A stretch of DNA of 64,000 nucleotides from Sternotherus odoratus (taxonomy: Eukaryota; Chordata; Testudines; Kinosternidae), in contig JAVMKO010000006.1 of NCBI GenBank assembly GCA_032164245.1, positions 105,913,310 through 105,977,309 on the forward strand, in the 5' to 3' direction. Each line of letters begins with the position of its first letter. The first letter of the stretch is position 1. The notes under the pieces were generated by a model. The model was not told the origin of the DNA and did not search any database. It saw nothing but the letters and a program-made list of their open reading frames with translations. The position numbers were made by a program, and so were the translations under genes. Positions 22,459 through 33,900 of this stretch are shown piece by piece.

Positions 22459-23690
22459 GCAACCAGCTTGGCTTAAGAGAGAAATCTTCAGAGAACTTCA
22501 GCACTGAAAGGAGGTCACAAGAAGTGGAAACTTGGACAAATGACTAGGGAGGAGTATAAAAATATTGCTCAAGCATGCAAGGGTGTAATCAGGAAGGCCA
22601 AAACCAAACTGGAGTTGCAGCTAGCAAGGGAGGTGAAAGGTAACAAGTAGGGTGACCAGACATCCTGATTTTATCGGGACAGTCCCGACTTGTCCCGCAT
22701 CCCGATCATACTTTGGTCAGGACGCCCTTTGTCCCGAGATAGGGACCTTCAGAGGCCGGCGCCAGACTCGTGCCTCACTAACCGCTCCTTTCGGGGCAGC
22801 CGCAGCACCCTCCCGCCGGCAGGAGCAGGCAGCAAGCCGCACTGCCCCAGGCGGAGGATCTCTGTTGCCGCTCATGCTGCAGGGGAGGGGGAAGGGTGCA
22901 CAGGCAGAGGGGGAGGGGCAGAGAGCCCCTGGCCGCCGCCCCCCCCCAACCCATCTCCGACTCCGGCCCCTCATCAGCCCCACGCCCACTGCCCCCCCTC
23001 TCCTCCTGCATCAAGAGTCAGGGGCAGGCGGCAGGGGCCAGGACAGCTCTCTGCTGCCGCCTCACATGCTGCAGGGACGGGGGAAGGAGGGCTGCTTGCC
23101 ACAGGGCGGTGAGGAGGGTGGCTACAGAGAGCGTCCAGCCACCCCCTCCCAGCCCAGCTCCACCCCCCCCCCCAAACCCAGCCCCTGACCCACCTTCCGG
23201 CTGCCCCCTGGCCCAGCTGAGAACAGTTCCCCGGGGTAAGCAGCTGGGGCCCTGGATCCCCAACCCGCGGTGGGGCTGCGCCCAGAACCAGGGCCCTGCG
23301 CCCCTGCACCTGGAGCCGGGCCCCTGCACCCCTGACCTGTGGCTTCCTCAGTCCCTGCCCCCATTGGTCCAGTGGGGGGGGGGAAGCCTGTGGCACCCTC
23401 CCCTCTACTTCCCCCTTCCCCCTCCAGTCCCCCCTTCCCCCACTCCTCCCCCCCATGTGTCCCGATATTTTTTTCTTGTCATCTGGTCACCCTAGTAACA
23501 AGAAGGGTTTGTACGGGCATGTTAGCAACAAGAAAAATGTCAGGGAAAGTGTGGGGCCCTTACTGAATGGGGGAGGCAACCTAGTTCACCCAGGACACCA
23601 TTTTCCCTCAGGCTATCCCTGGACATCATCAACATTCAGTGCTGGGCAGCCAGAGAGCAGCGGCTGCTGGCCGGGCACCCAGCTCTGAAG
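22459..23690 (+). pseudogene. CR1 LINE ORF2 fragment interrupted by a hAT element
   Basis: The plus-strand frame to 22647 encodes KNIAQACKGVIRKAKTKLEL then AREVKGNK. After the insertion at 22648-23494 the text resumes KGLYGHVSNKKNVRES and VGPLLNGGGNLV. This is the linker before the reverse-transcriptase domain of CR1-type LINEs. Both ends of the ORF are missing. Confidence 0.75.
22648..23494. mobile_element. hAT transposon with 8-bp TSD GTAACAAG and GC-rich interior
   Basis: The terminal inverted repeats are TAGGGTGACCAGA at both ends (right end reversed), with perfect GTAACAAG duplications at 22640-22647 and 23495-23502. The interior (22780-23440) is CpG- and C-rich with no transposase. A related end is at 47080-47100. 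Confidence 0.9.
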
Positions 23691-23694
23691 GCAG

Positions 23695-25033
23695 CGCGGC
23701 CGCCAGCAGCAGCGCAGAAGTCAGGGTGACAATACCATATCATGACACCCTTATTTCTGTGTAACGTTTGCCCATTGCCCTGGGAGGGGTGGCTCCAGGA
23801 GGGCTAAGACAAGCCCCTAACCCCAGCACTTCCCCTGAGTTTAGGATTGAAATTTATGCAAAGGCTCCTATCCATCAGACAGGTGAAGTTCTGGAGCAAC
23901 CTCCCAAGGGGAGCAATGGGGGCAAAAAATGATCTTTTGTCTCTCTCTGGATCCCCACCCCTCCCTCTAACTGGAAAAGCACTAGTTTTAAAATGGATTC
24001 CAGTATCAGGTGACGTGGTCACATGTCCTGTGAGACCCCAGCCTCCATTCTTCCAGGATTGGCCCACAGGTACCCAGGAAGGTTGCAGGTAAACAGAGCC
24101 ATTTACAGGGCATGGATTCTGAAGCACCCTTAATGGCCTCCTCTAAATATGTTTACATCCGTGATACCTGATTCTCCTAACTCCAGACATAGAAATAATC
24201 CATGTAAACAAATGCGATGATCACACTCAGTAGTTCATAAGCTGTGAAGAGAAAACCTCCCCCCTCTCTAACACTGGGGTAACAGAGGGGGTCTCTTCTA
24301 TGGCCCCTTAACTATAAGCTGCTTCCCCAGCCTAAGTTAAGTCTTTTCCACCCCCAAAACCCACACTCTACCAGTTGGGAAATGGGGGTTCCGCTGCCAC
24401 CATTCATGTGAATCTCCAAGACCCTGGAGGGGGGCACACGAACACCCCAAACTCCCCTTCCCTCTTCCTGAGAGATCGGGAGACTTAGACACTGCTCCCC
24501 TCCCCGCCTCTCCAGCCTGAAAGCAGAGAGAGAGATGCAGCACACCGGCTCATGCTGTGAGCCTGCCAAATCCAATGCTAGGACAACTTCAAGGGAATAA
24601 CCAAACACTTTTTATAACAAAAAAGGTTTAATAAAGAAAAGAGAAAACTTACAATACAACTTCACAGATATAAAGCTTCTAATCCCTCCCTCAAGATTTT
24701 ACCCCCTGGAAGGTTAGGGACACTCTAAATCAGGTACAAAATTTATGAGATCAAAATGCTACTTACAGTAGCCTAATCTTAGAAATAGAAGGGCGCTCCA
24801 TCTCTCCCAAAGCTAGGAGAGGGGAGAAGAGCTTCCATAGCTGGAAAAGAGGTGGAGCTAGCCCAAAGCTCTGGGACGAACTGAACTGACTTCCTGGTTC
24901 TTCCTCCAGGTGGCCTACTCTGATGTCATCCCCCCCCCCCAGTTAACCCCCAACAGGTAAAATAGCGCTCCAAGGCACTTCACACTCATGACATAAGCCT
25001 TGTAATGATACTTTACAAGAGACCTTTTGCATA
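23695..25033. other. Unassigned intergenic sequence
   Basis: No gene recognised. 24600-24660 is AT-rich and contains tttaataaag, resembling the 3' part of an LTR. Short ORFs show no motifs. Confidence 0.4.
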
Positions 25034-25773
25034 TGTTGTCAGATGCTACCGGTGTGGTGCTTCTGCTGTTGATATCACTCGGCTGCGTGAGTCTGTTCCC
25101 TCTGTGCACTGCCCCAGCTCTGCGCAGATAGCTGACACAGCAAACCCGATGAGGACCCCCAATAACCACAGAGTCTAGTAAGGTACAAAGGCACCTCGGC
25201 CAGGTTTATTGCGACCCTGACACAATTTCAGTTCCCCGTAGATTACTTAGTCTACCGGGCATACTGCTAGAAAGTGCCGCTCGGCAATGGACTCAGCTCA
25301 GTGGCGGGACTTTCCACTACCCCCATCGGCCGGACAAAGACACCACCCCAGGGACACATTCTTATATACAGGTACAAACAAGTTACACATCACTCCTGAC
25401 GTATTGAGGTGCAACCCCTCTATGTAGCAAGGTACAACCCCTCCACGCAGTAAGGTGCCGCCTCGCACCTTGTACCTGTTGGTTCGATCAAAACAACTCT
25501 ATCCATCATTTTACCCTTTTGCCCCTGTCATTGGGATGGGTCGGTCTGTTCTCTGTTATCTGTGGAATGTTCCGGTAGAGTGTATCTTGGTTTATACTGT
25601 AACTATGCTAAATGAATATGTATTTCTGCAATCTCAGCCCTTTCCTTGCCAACTTCTGTGAGCAGGGCCTGCCTCTTGCTCACAGCTTAACTTTGCTTCA
25701 TATTAATGAAGGCTTGACCATTACTTTAGTTCAGGCCTCATACTGGGCCTCCATTAGGCCTTCACTTACTACA
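25034..25773 (-). mobile_element. Solo LTR, family 3, with perfect 5-bp TSD GCATA
   Basis: On the minus strand it starts TGTAGTAAG and ends GACAACA. GCATA flanks both sides. The minus strand carries cgcaataaacctgg, a polyadenylation signal. It is the reverse-oriented sibling of 27870-28641. Confidence 0.85.
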
Positions 25774-26881
25774 GCATAAAGCATATTCCAGTTAACTCAG
25801 ATTCACACTCAAAAGCATATTTCCATAAAACACTATGGAGTGCAACGGCACAACATGCATGCACACACTTGCCTATGCATAGATACTTTTTCATACACTT
25901 TTCCAGGGACTGCCTCAATCACCCATACAGGAAGGGAGGAGGTAGGCTGGAAGGGAAAAAATGTGGGGGTGGAGGGGAGAGGATGGGGAGGGAAAGAGGC
26001 CAAGGATGAAAGCAGGGTGGGGGCGAGAGGGGGCAGTGAAGGAGAGAGGAGGGAGTGTGTGGGGGTACGTGGTATGGGGATGTGGGAGGATGCAGAAGGC
26101 TAAAGGTGTATGAGGATGCGAGGAGCACAGGGGTGCATAGGGACATAATGGGAGTGCAGCAGTGTATGGAGGTGAATGGGGTGCAGGGCTGTGGGGGGAG
26201 ACGGCTCTGGGAGGTGGAGAGGCTGGGTGGGAGAGTGGTACAGGACTGGGATGTGTAAGCAGGGGGGGAGGATAGATGCCATGGGGGAGGGATACAGTGA
26301 GGGGGATAAGGGTGCAGAAGGGTTGGAAGAGGGAGGGATGCATTGAGGGGGATGGGGGTGCAGCCCTATTCCTAGCAGTTAGAGAGGAGGATACACATAC
26401 CTTGAACTTCTGGGTGAGTGCCATTCAGTTGAGGGTGAGTCCCGCAGTCAGGGCAAGCCAAGCACAGTCCTGCTGCCCTTGATTCACACACAACGATGCT
26501 TTAGTGCCCCTGCCTCCGATAACAAAAAAGTGGCTTGTGATCCAACACCAGTCAAAAATGATCCTTTGGGCTAAGCAGCCCCATCGTGCTGAGCATCTGG
26601 GCAGGTGGGTGGGTGTGTCCATTCAAACAAGGTCAGCTCGTTAAGTCCTCTTCCCCATCTTGGCACTAGGTATCAGGGGAGAGCTCGTTCCAACCCTGAT
26701 GATATCTCAGTTCTCAGAAATACCTCGTTTCTAAGAAGAGGCCTCTGAGCTGGGGTGTTATTTCTGATTGGAGAGGAAGTATTAACTTCCTGAAGCTCAC
26801 ATAATTGCTTTGTTACCTACGGGGAAAACTGTTTGGCCCCACGGCGGTCACAACCCCTGGCGCTTCCAGTGCCCTTTAAAG
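25774..26881. other. Purine-rich intergenic sequence and start of the gene B unit
   Basis: 25930-26370 is G/A-rich low-complexity sequence (repeated gggagggatgc-like text). No gene recognised. From about 26820 the sequence matches 3640-3690 upstream of gene A. Confidence 0.4.
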
Positions 26882-27113
26882 CAGTGGTTCACAAACGTTT
26901 ATATAAGTGACCCCTTTCACACAGCAAGCCTCTGAGTGCAACCCCCCTTATAAATTAAAAACACTTTTATCTATTTAACACCATTATAAATGCTGGAGGC
27001 GAAGCGGGATTTGGAGTGTTTGGGGTGGAGGATGACAGCTTGTGACCCCCCTCCCCCATGTAATAACCTCACAACCCCCTCAGGTGTCCCGACCCCCAGT
27101 TTGAGAACCCCTG
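26882..27113. mobile_element. hAT MITE with perfect 8-bp TSD CTTTAAAG
   Basis: A 232-base element with ends CAGTGGTTCACAAAC and GTTTGAGAACCCCTG, flanked by CTTTAAAG at 26874-26881 and 27114-27121. The terminal repeat type is that of hAT/Charlie elements. No coding content. Confidence 0.92.
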
Positions 27114-27869
27114 CTTTAAAGCAAGTGCATTTCCACACTCATTTTTTGGTGGCAAAAAGTCTCAACTGGAATATTTTGATCAGGTGGGATGAGGGAGGAT
27201 CACTGTCTGTTTCTTCATTAGGGGGGAAAAGAGGGAGTTTTAAATCACGGTAACTGGCCCATATTACCGTCCCAGTGAAGACAAGACAATTGTGATTTTA
27301 ACTCTTGTTAACGGAGGTTTGAACATGCTGAGCCAAAACAACAGCTGATTTGTCTGCAGAGGGCTTGTGACACACATTTTTCCCTACCAGAGATGAGGCG
27401 AGAGGTTTAAAGGGGGAGAAACAGAAATCTTCTGTCAATGAGGTGTGGTTAAGCTTCTCTGATAGGGACTACCAGGTGGTAAGGCTGCTCCTGGCCACAG
27501 CTGATCTGTGGGGTTGTTATTCCTACACAAAGGAATTGCTCAACCGGATTAAATGTAAAATGTCACTGCCCAGAAACTGGTCCTGATCTCTGATTAGCTC
27601 AAAAGTGTGATCTGCAAATAGGGACAATTAACAAATAGTTGAGACACATTGGAGCTGTCACATGCTACAGGGGAAAGGCCTCATGTCCCATCCCCTAGCT
27701 CCCCACCCCTCCAGTCATTATTCAGCTGACAGTCCCCAAAACTACAGATCCAAAGATAAATCCCAGGAGTCCTGGCTCTCAACCCCCACTGCTCCAACGG
27801 CAGTGATCTAGCAAGTATAGGGGGTGTATTTTCTCCCAGGGACGGAAAGTTTCTGAGGTTCAAGGGTCA

Positions 27870-28641
27870 TGTAGTAAGATGCGGCCCTGAAACATAAACT
27901 CTTGTATCGGAGGCCTAGCATGAGGCCTGAGGCCTAGTCTGAGGCCTGAAGCCTGAACCAAAGTAAGCAAAGCCTAGCAAAGCTGGGCTGTGAGCCAGAG
28001 GCAGGCCCTAATTGCAGAACTTGGCAATGTGGTAAGAGGACAAAAGGGCTGTAGAAAGTCCACGCTAATGATCTAAGTAGTTGTGCCAAGGTGGCACCTG
28101 GATATCCCGATACGAAGACACTTCACAGAGATAACAAAGAACAGTCGGGTGCCCCTCAGAGAAAGGGTCAAAAGGGCAGCATGATGGACAGATCTGTGCA
28201 TTTGAACCAGCATGATCAAAAGGGGAGACAGCACCCTAATGAGCCAAGGGGCTGTACCTCAATGTGACAGGAGAGATGAGTGATCGGTCCTGCACTGTAT
28301 AAAAGTAGGAGCCTGGGGACACATCGTTGTCTGGCCGAGGGGGCAGTGGAGAGTCCCACCATTGACTGAGCTGTGTCTATTGTCTGGGGAGCACATAAGG
28401 ACTAGAAGACCTGTTGATATCTAATCCGGCGAGCTAGAGACTGTGTTTCATTTGACAATAAACCTGGCCCGGGTGTCTTCGTACCTTACTAGAGTCTGTG
28501 GTCTTTGGGGGTTCTCTCAGGGTCTGCTGTGTCAGCGATCTGCGCAGAGCCGGGGCAGCACACAGAGGGAACACGCATGCAACCGACCGATATCAGCATC
28601 GAACAAGAGCAGAGCACCACAACCGGTAGCTTCTGACAACA
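27870..28641 (+). mobile_element. Solo LTR, family 3, with TATA box and polyadenylation signal
   Basis: 772 bases, TGTAGTAAG to CTGACAACA. TATAAAA is at 28298-28304 and AATAAA at 28457-28462. The paralogous site at 47440-47460 is uninterrupted (ggttcaagggtaggtt), so the insertion is later than the duplication. It is oriented towards gene B and could act as an alternative promoter. Confidence 0.85.
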
Positions 28642-28685
28642 GGTAGGTTGTAGAAATGACGGGCGAAGTGATGGTGAGATGCAGG

Positions 28686-28990
28686 GAGGGTTGAGCTAGG
28701 ACTCCTGGGTGCTATCTCGCTCTGCCACGGATGCCTCATGTGATTGGACAAGTCACTGCAACCCTGTGGGCCTCAGTTTCACAGAGTACAAAATGGGGCT
28801 GGTAAAACTTGTGAACTCTTTTACACAGGACTCTCTCGTGATGTGTCTGTGCAGCGCCTGGCACAGTGGGGCCCTGATCTCAGCCAGGGTCTGTGACACG
28901 CCTGACCGAATTAGAGCTCCCAGCTCCCCTACCACTGAGCCACCTGCTGCCCCCAACCAGTGACCTTTAGTCAGAGCCCTGCCCAGTGCT
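28686..28990 (+). repeat. tRNA/MIR-like SINE
   Basis: gctaggactcctgggtgcta followed by tctgccacggatgcctcatg, attggacaagtcactgca and gggcctcagttt, the core of a MIR-type (CORE) SINE. A sister copy at 47521-47640 is in the equivalent place upstream of gene C, so the SINE predates that duplication. Confidence 0.75.
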
Positions 28991-29179
28991 GGAGACGGGG
29001 GAGCCCTGGCCATCTGTGGGGGGGTCTCTTCACCCCTTGGGGACCCCTCTGAGTTCCCCAGGCTGCCTAATGCATCCCCCTTTTAAGAGTCCCATCAGAG
29101 TTGGTCTCTCTGTTTCCCCGCTATCTTGCCCTCCTAACACACTCCGACTCTCCCTCCCCATCTCTCTCTTTCTGCACCC

Positions 29180-29448
29180 TCCAGTCTCTGTCACTCGCTT
29201 TTCCAGCCTGGGCCCACCCCTCTGTGCCTCTCTGTGTCTCCCCCACCCCCACTGCCCTGCCAGCCCGTGGCAGTAGCAATGTGAGAGCAGGGCCGCCTCC
29301 CCTCCCCCATACTGAGCCACCCCACCGCACCCCACCGCACCCCACCCCACCCTATCCGCCAGCCGAGCACATAAAAACCACAGGGAGTTTCACTTTTCTC
29401 TCTCAGACAAAATTTTGCCTGTGGGGAGAGAAGTGAAGATTTGGTCAG
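29180..29448 (+). promoter_or_regulatory. Gene B promoter and non-coding exon 1 with IRF-E/ISRE
   Basis: An AT-rich cataaaaacc element (29370-29379) is followed by AGTTTCACTTTTC at 29386-29398. The reverse strand GAAAAGTGAAACT fits the IRF-E consensus exactly and overlaps an ISRE. Downstream, a putative 5' UTR exon runs to 29448 (ttggtcag) with a GTAAGAG donor. GBP-family genes are classically induced by interferon through ISRE and GAS sites, so interferon control is a reasonable inference. Confidence 0.65.
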
Positions 29449-29636
29449 GTAAGAGTGGGGGGCTGAGGAGGGGGGCACATGTGGAGGGTGTTTGCCCCAA
29501 TCTAACCCATCCAGTGCTTAATTTGTGCCAGGGCTCACCTGTGGGCTTCCCACCTCAATTATGACTGTAAAAAAATTCCTTGAGCTCAGCACCTCTTTTG
29601 GTCTTTTGTTACAAATTAAGTTGGGGACAGGATCAT

Positions 29637-29890
29637 CCTCCCCCGCCACCCTCGACTATTCCTCCCCCGCCACCCTCGACTATTCCTCCCCCGCCACCCT
29701 CGACTATTCCTTTCCCACCACCCTCGACTATTCCTCCCCCGCCACCCTCGACTATTCCTCCCCCGCCACCCTCGACTATTCCTTTCCCACCACCCTCGAC
29801 TATTCCTTCCCCGCCACCCTCGACTGTTCCTTCCCCGCCACCCTCGACTATTCCTCCCCCGCCACCCTCGACTATTCCTCCCCCAGGGAG
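29637..29890. repeat. 24-bp minisatellite (about 10 copies)
   Basis: Tandem units of the form ccgccaccctcgactattcc plus tccc (24 bases), with variants tttcccacca. Because 24 is a multiple of three it gives open frames (PATLDYSS repeats) on the plus strand and a Gly-rich frame on the minus strand. These are not genes. Confidence 0.95.
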
Positions 29891-29912
29891 CACCATTCGT
29901 TCATTCCCCGTG

Positions 29913-30215
29913 TGTGACGGTGTACCCCATAAGGCTTTGGGGGGGGGGGGGTGCCTGTAAATACATGTGTGATGTTACTGGAATATGGTTTTGCTAAAAA
30001 GTTATATCTCTGTGAAGGGAATGATCCACTGGATCTGTTCATCCTATTTGTATGTATGTGTCTGTGTTGTATTCAGAGTTATGAATATTGACTATGTGCT
30101 TGGTTGGTTGTATGTGGACTTTGGAAAGTAGCTGAACAGCTGTTGTAAACAGCGTTACCCTGTGTTGTAATGAGCACACACAAACTCAGTTGCTCAAACT
30201 GTGGTTAACACAAAG
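29913..30215 (+). mobile_element. Solo LTR-like element, family 2, 5' fragment
   Basis: It starts TGTGACGGTGTACC and matches the first 230 or so bases of the complete element at 53029, including gaatgatccactggatctgt. It ends before the element's TATA region. Confidence 0.65.
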
Positions 30216-30914
30216 CACTCTGGGTAAGCTTAAACTGCTGACTGAGGAATAGTTGGCAGGCCTAAAAAATGAGAAATATCAACCCCCCGCCCCCCCGTGT
30301 GGCACTGTGGCCAAAGGCGCTATGGATGCCCAAACCAGGGAATTGCGAGCAGGAGCAGAGAGGTCATTTCACCTCAGGATTCGGCCCTGGTGTGACGGCG
30401 GCTGGAATCCAGGGTCCAGTTCTGTTGTCTTCAGTTCAAGAAGGACGTGACTATAATGGAGAGGGGTCAGGAAGGAGCCACGCAAATAAATTAAAGCTGT
30501 TTATCTTAACCAAGAGAAGCTCCAGGTGTGACTTGACCCCAGTCTAGAAGGGCCTATGCAGGGATCAAATATTTACTAACAGGCTCCTCTGACTCGATCT
30601 AATGTGGTCCATTGGCTGGAAGTTGAAGCCGGACACATTCAGCCTGGAAAGAAGCTGTCCGTGTTTACCAGGGAGGGGAATTAACCGTGGGAACAACCTA
30701 CCCCGGAGCGCGGTGGATTCGCCCTCGAGGCGGGATGTGTTTCTAGGAGATCTGCTCTTGTTTGAACAGGAATTATTTGGGGGCAGTTCTCTGGCCTGTG
30801 TTTTCCAGGAGCTCAGCCTTGGTGCCTCCCGGCCTGAGAATCTACCAATCTCCGCCATGTCTTCTTCGAATCCGTGTTCTCGCTCTGGTGCCGCTCGGGG
30901 GACAGGGACACGAA

Positions 30915-33900
30915 ATGGGCAGGTAAACTGAGTCACACAGCTTATTCACAGAAATATTTCCATGTTCTCCAACCCCCCAGACTCCTGCTGTCAGGAAGGG
31001 GCAGGAGATCGGCTGTTATCAGTGCCAGTTCTCACCCACTGGGCTCCCAGTGCCCCGAGTGCCGGGCTTCCTGCTCCAGGGGCAGGATGATCCCGGACAC
31101 GCGGCTGAGAGCCCTGGTGAAGAAAATCACAGAGCCCCTGCGGGAAGAGATGGAGCCGGTGAGACCAGACAGGCCAAATCAGGGGAAAGGGGCCAGGATC
31201 CCACAGGCCTAGGGTGGGGACTGTCTGGCTGGCTCAGGGGTGGGATCCCAGCTCTGACCCTGCTCTCTCCCTGCAGCAGGGGCCGGGGGCTGAGCCGGGG
31301 CACCCGGTGCAGCTGGTGAGTCTGGACAAGGAAGGGGGCCTGACCCTGGACGAGAAGGCCCTGAGCCGCTGTCTGGAGCAGGCCGGGGTGGGGGACGCCC
31401 CCGTCTGCCTGGTGTCCATCATCGGGGAGCAGCGCCGGGGCAAATCCTTCCTGATGAACTGCCTGCTGCGCCGGCTCCAGAGCCCCGTGAGTGGGGGATG
31501 GGACCCCCAGCTCTGGCCCCGCCCCGTGAATCACAGACCCCGCCCACCCCAGATAATGTCCCACCCACTGAACCACAGACCCCGCCCACCCCAGCTCTGG
31601 CCCCGGCCCATGAACCAGAGACTCCGCCTACCCCAGACAGGGCCCTGCCCCTTGCAACACAGACCCCCCCACGTCAGCAAGAGTCACGTTCCCTCCACCA
31701 CAGGCCTGGCCCCCTACAGCCGAGGTCCCCTCTCCACAGCCATGGCCCCTCCCCCTTCACCACAGGCCCCACCCTCAGCCATGGGCCCTCCCCCTGTCTC
31801 CCATGGCCCTGCCCCCAGTGTCCCACTCCCTCCCCCCCCAGAACCCCAGACCCGAGCCCCGTTCCCTTCTGACTTTGCTCTGTTCATCCCCTACAGGAGG
31901 CTGCGGATGCGTCATGGATGGGCCGAGAGGACCAGGCCCTGCGGGGGTTTAAGTGTTGCAGTGGGACGGCGACCGTGACGAAGGGGGTGTGGATGTGGGA
32001 CCAGCCCCTCTGGGTCCAGACCGAGGGGAGAAGGGTGAGTGGGGCGCGGAGGCAGGCAGGGGGATGGGAGATGGGGCAGTAGGGGTGGGGAATGAGGGTG
32101 GTGGGGAGGCAAGATTTTAAGGGGAGTAGGGGGTCTGGAGTAGTGAGGGGGAGGGGAGGGGGGTTTCTGGGGGTAAAATCCTGTGTGGGGCAGGGAGACT
32201 GGAGGGGCTGGAGGAGGGGGAGAGAAATGCAGAGCAAGGGGGCAGGGTCCCAGTCCTGGGGCTCCCTACGGACACACTGGGGTGGGGTCGGGGGGCTGTT
32301 CACAGCTGGATCCTGCTCCCCCAGGACCTGTCCCCAGCCGGCATGCCCAGGCCAGGCCCCAGGGAGCCGGGCAGCGGAGGCGCCGGGGCTGGGCGGGGCG
32401 AGGGGGGCATCAGTGCTGGGTGCCCATCGCTGTGGCCGGTGGATCTGTCCGTGTGTCTGTCCCTGCAGGTGGCCGTGTTCCTGGTGGACACCGAGGGCTC
32501 CCTGGACCTGCAGCGCCGCATGGAGACCAGCATCAGGCTCTCCGTGTTCAGCATCTTGCTCAGCTCCTACTGGGTGGGGCGCCGGGCTGGGGGGAGCGAG
32601 GGGAGTCTCAGTGAGGGGTGCTGGGGAGCAGGGAGTGGGTGGGGGCTCAGTGAGGGGTGCTGGGGAGCAGGGAGTGGGTGGGGACTCAGTGAGGGGTGCT
32701 GGGGAGCAGGGAGTGGGTGGGGGCTCAGTGGGGGGTGCTGGGGAGCAGGGAGTGGGTGGGGGCTCAGGTGGGGGTGCTGGGGAGCAGGGGTGGGGGCTCA
32801 GTGAGGGGTGCTGGGGAGCAGGGAGTGGGTGGGGGCTCAGTGAGGGGTGCTGGGGAGCAGGGAGTGGGTGGGGCTCTGTGAGGGGTGCTGGGGAGCAGGG
32901 AGTGGGTGGGGGCTCAGTGAGGGGTGCTGGGGAGCAGGGAGTGGGTGGGGCTCTGTGAGGGGTGCTGGGGAGCAGGGAGTGGGTGGGGGCTCAGTGAGGG
33001 GTGCTGGGGAGCAGGGAGTGGGTGGGGGCTCAGTGAGGGGTGCTGGGGAGGAGGGAGTGGGTGGGGGCTCAGTGAGGGGTGCTGGGGAGCAGGGAGTGGG
33101 TGGGGGCTCAGTGAGGGGTGCTGGGGAGCAGGGAGTGGGTGGGGGCTCAGTGAGGGGTGCTGGGGAGCAGGGAATGGGTGGGGGCTCAGTGAGGGGTGCT
33201 GGGGAGCAGGGAGTGGGTGGGGGCTCAGTGAGGGGTCCTGGGGAGCAGGGAGTGGGTGGGGGCTCAGTGAGGGGTCCTGGGGAGCAGGGAGTGGGTGGGG
33301 GCTCAGTGAGGGGTGCTGGGGAGCAGGGAGTGGGTGGGGCTCAGTGAGGGGTGCTGGGGAGCAGGGAGTGGGTGGGGGCTCAGTGAGGGGTGCTGGGGAG
33401 CAGGGAGTGGGTGGGGGCTCTGTGAGGGGTGCTGGGGAGCAGGGAGTGGGTGGGGGCTCAGTGAGGGGTGCTGGGGAGGAGGGAGTGGGTGGGGGCTCAG
33501 TGAGGGGTGCTGGGGAGCAGGGAGTGGGTGGGGGCTCTGTGAGGGGTGCTGGGGAGCAGGGAGTGGGTGGGGCTCAGTGAGGGGTGCTGGGGAGCAGGGA
33601 GTGGGTGGGGGCTCAGTGAGGGGTGCTGGGGAGCAGGGAGTGGGTGGGGGCTCAGTGAGGGGTGCTGGGGAGCAGGGAGTGGGTGGGGGCTCTGTGAGGG
33701 GTGCTGGGGAGCAGGGAGTGGGTGGGGGCTCAGTGAGGGGTGCTGGGGAGGAGGGAGTGGGTGGGGCTCAGTGAGGGGTGCTGGGGAGCAGGGGTGGGGG
33801 CTCAGTGAGGGGTGCTGGGGAGCAGGGAGTGGGTGGGGGCTCAGTGAGGGGTGCTGGGGAGCAGGGAGTGGGTGGGGGCTCTGTGAGGGGTGCTGGGGAG

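Noticed and set aside
22717..23456. Several overlapping Pro/Arg-rich frames in the hAT interior
   Set aside because: GC-rich sequence lacks stops by composition; frames on both strands overlap and match no domain.
25915..26424. Minus-strand Pro/Ser/His-rich frame
   Set aside because: Low-complexity purine-rich DNA; no start context, motif or paralogue.
29633..29896. Minus-strand Gly/Val/Glu repeat protein
   Set aside because: Translation of the 24-base minisatellite.
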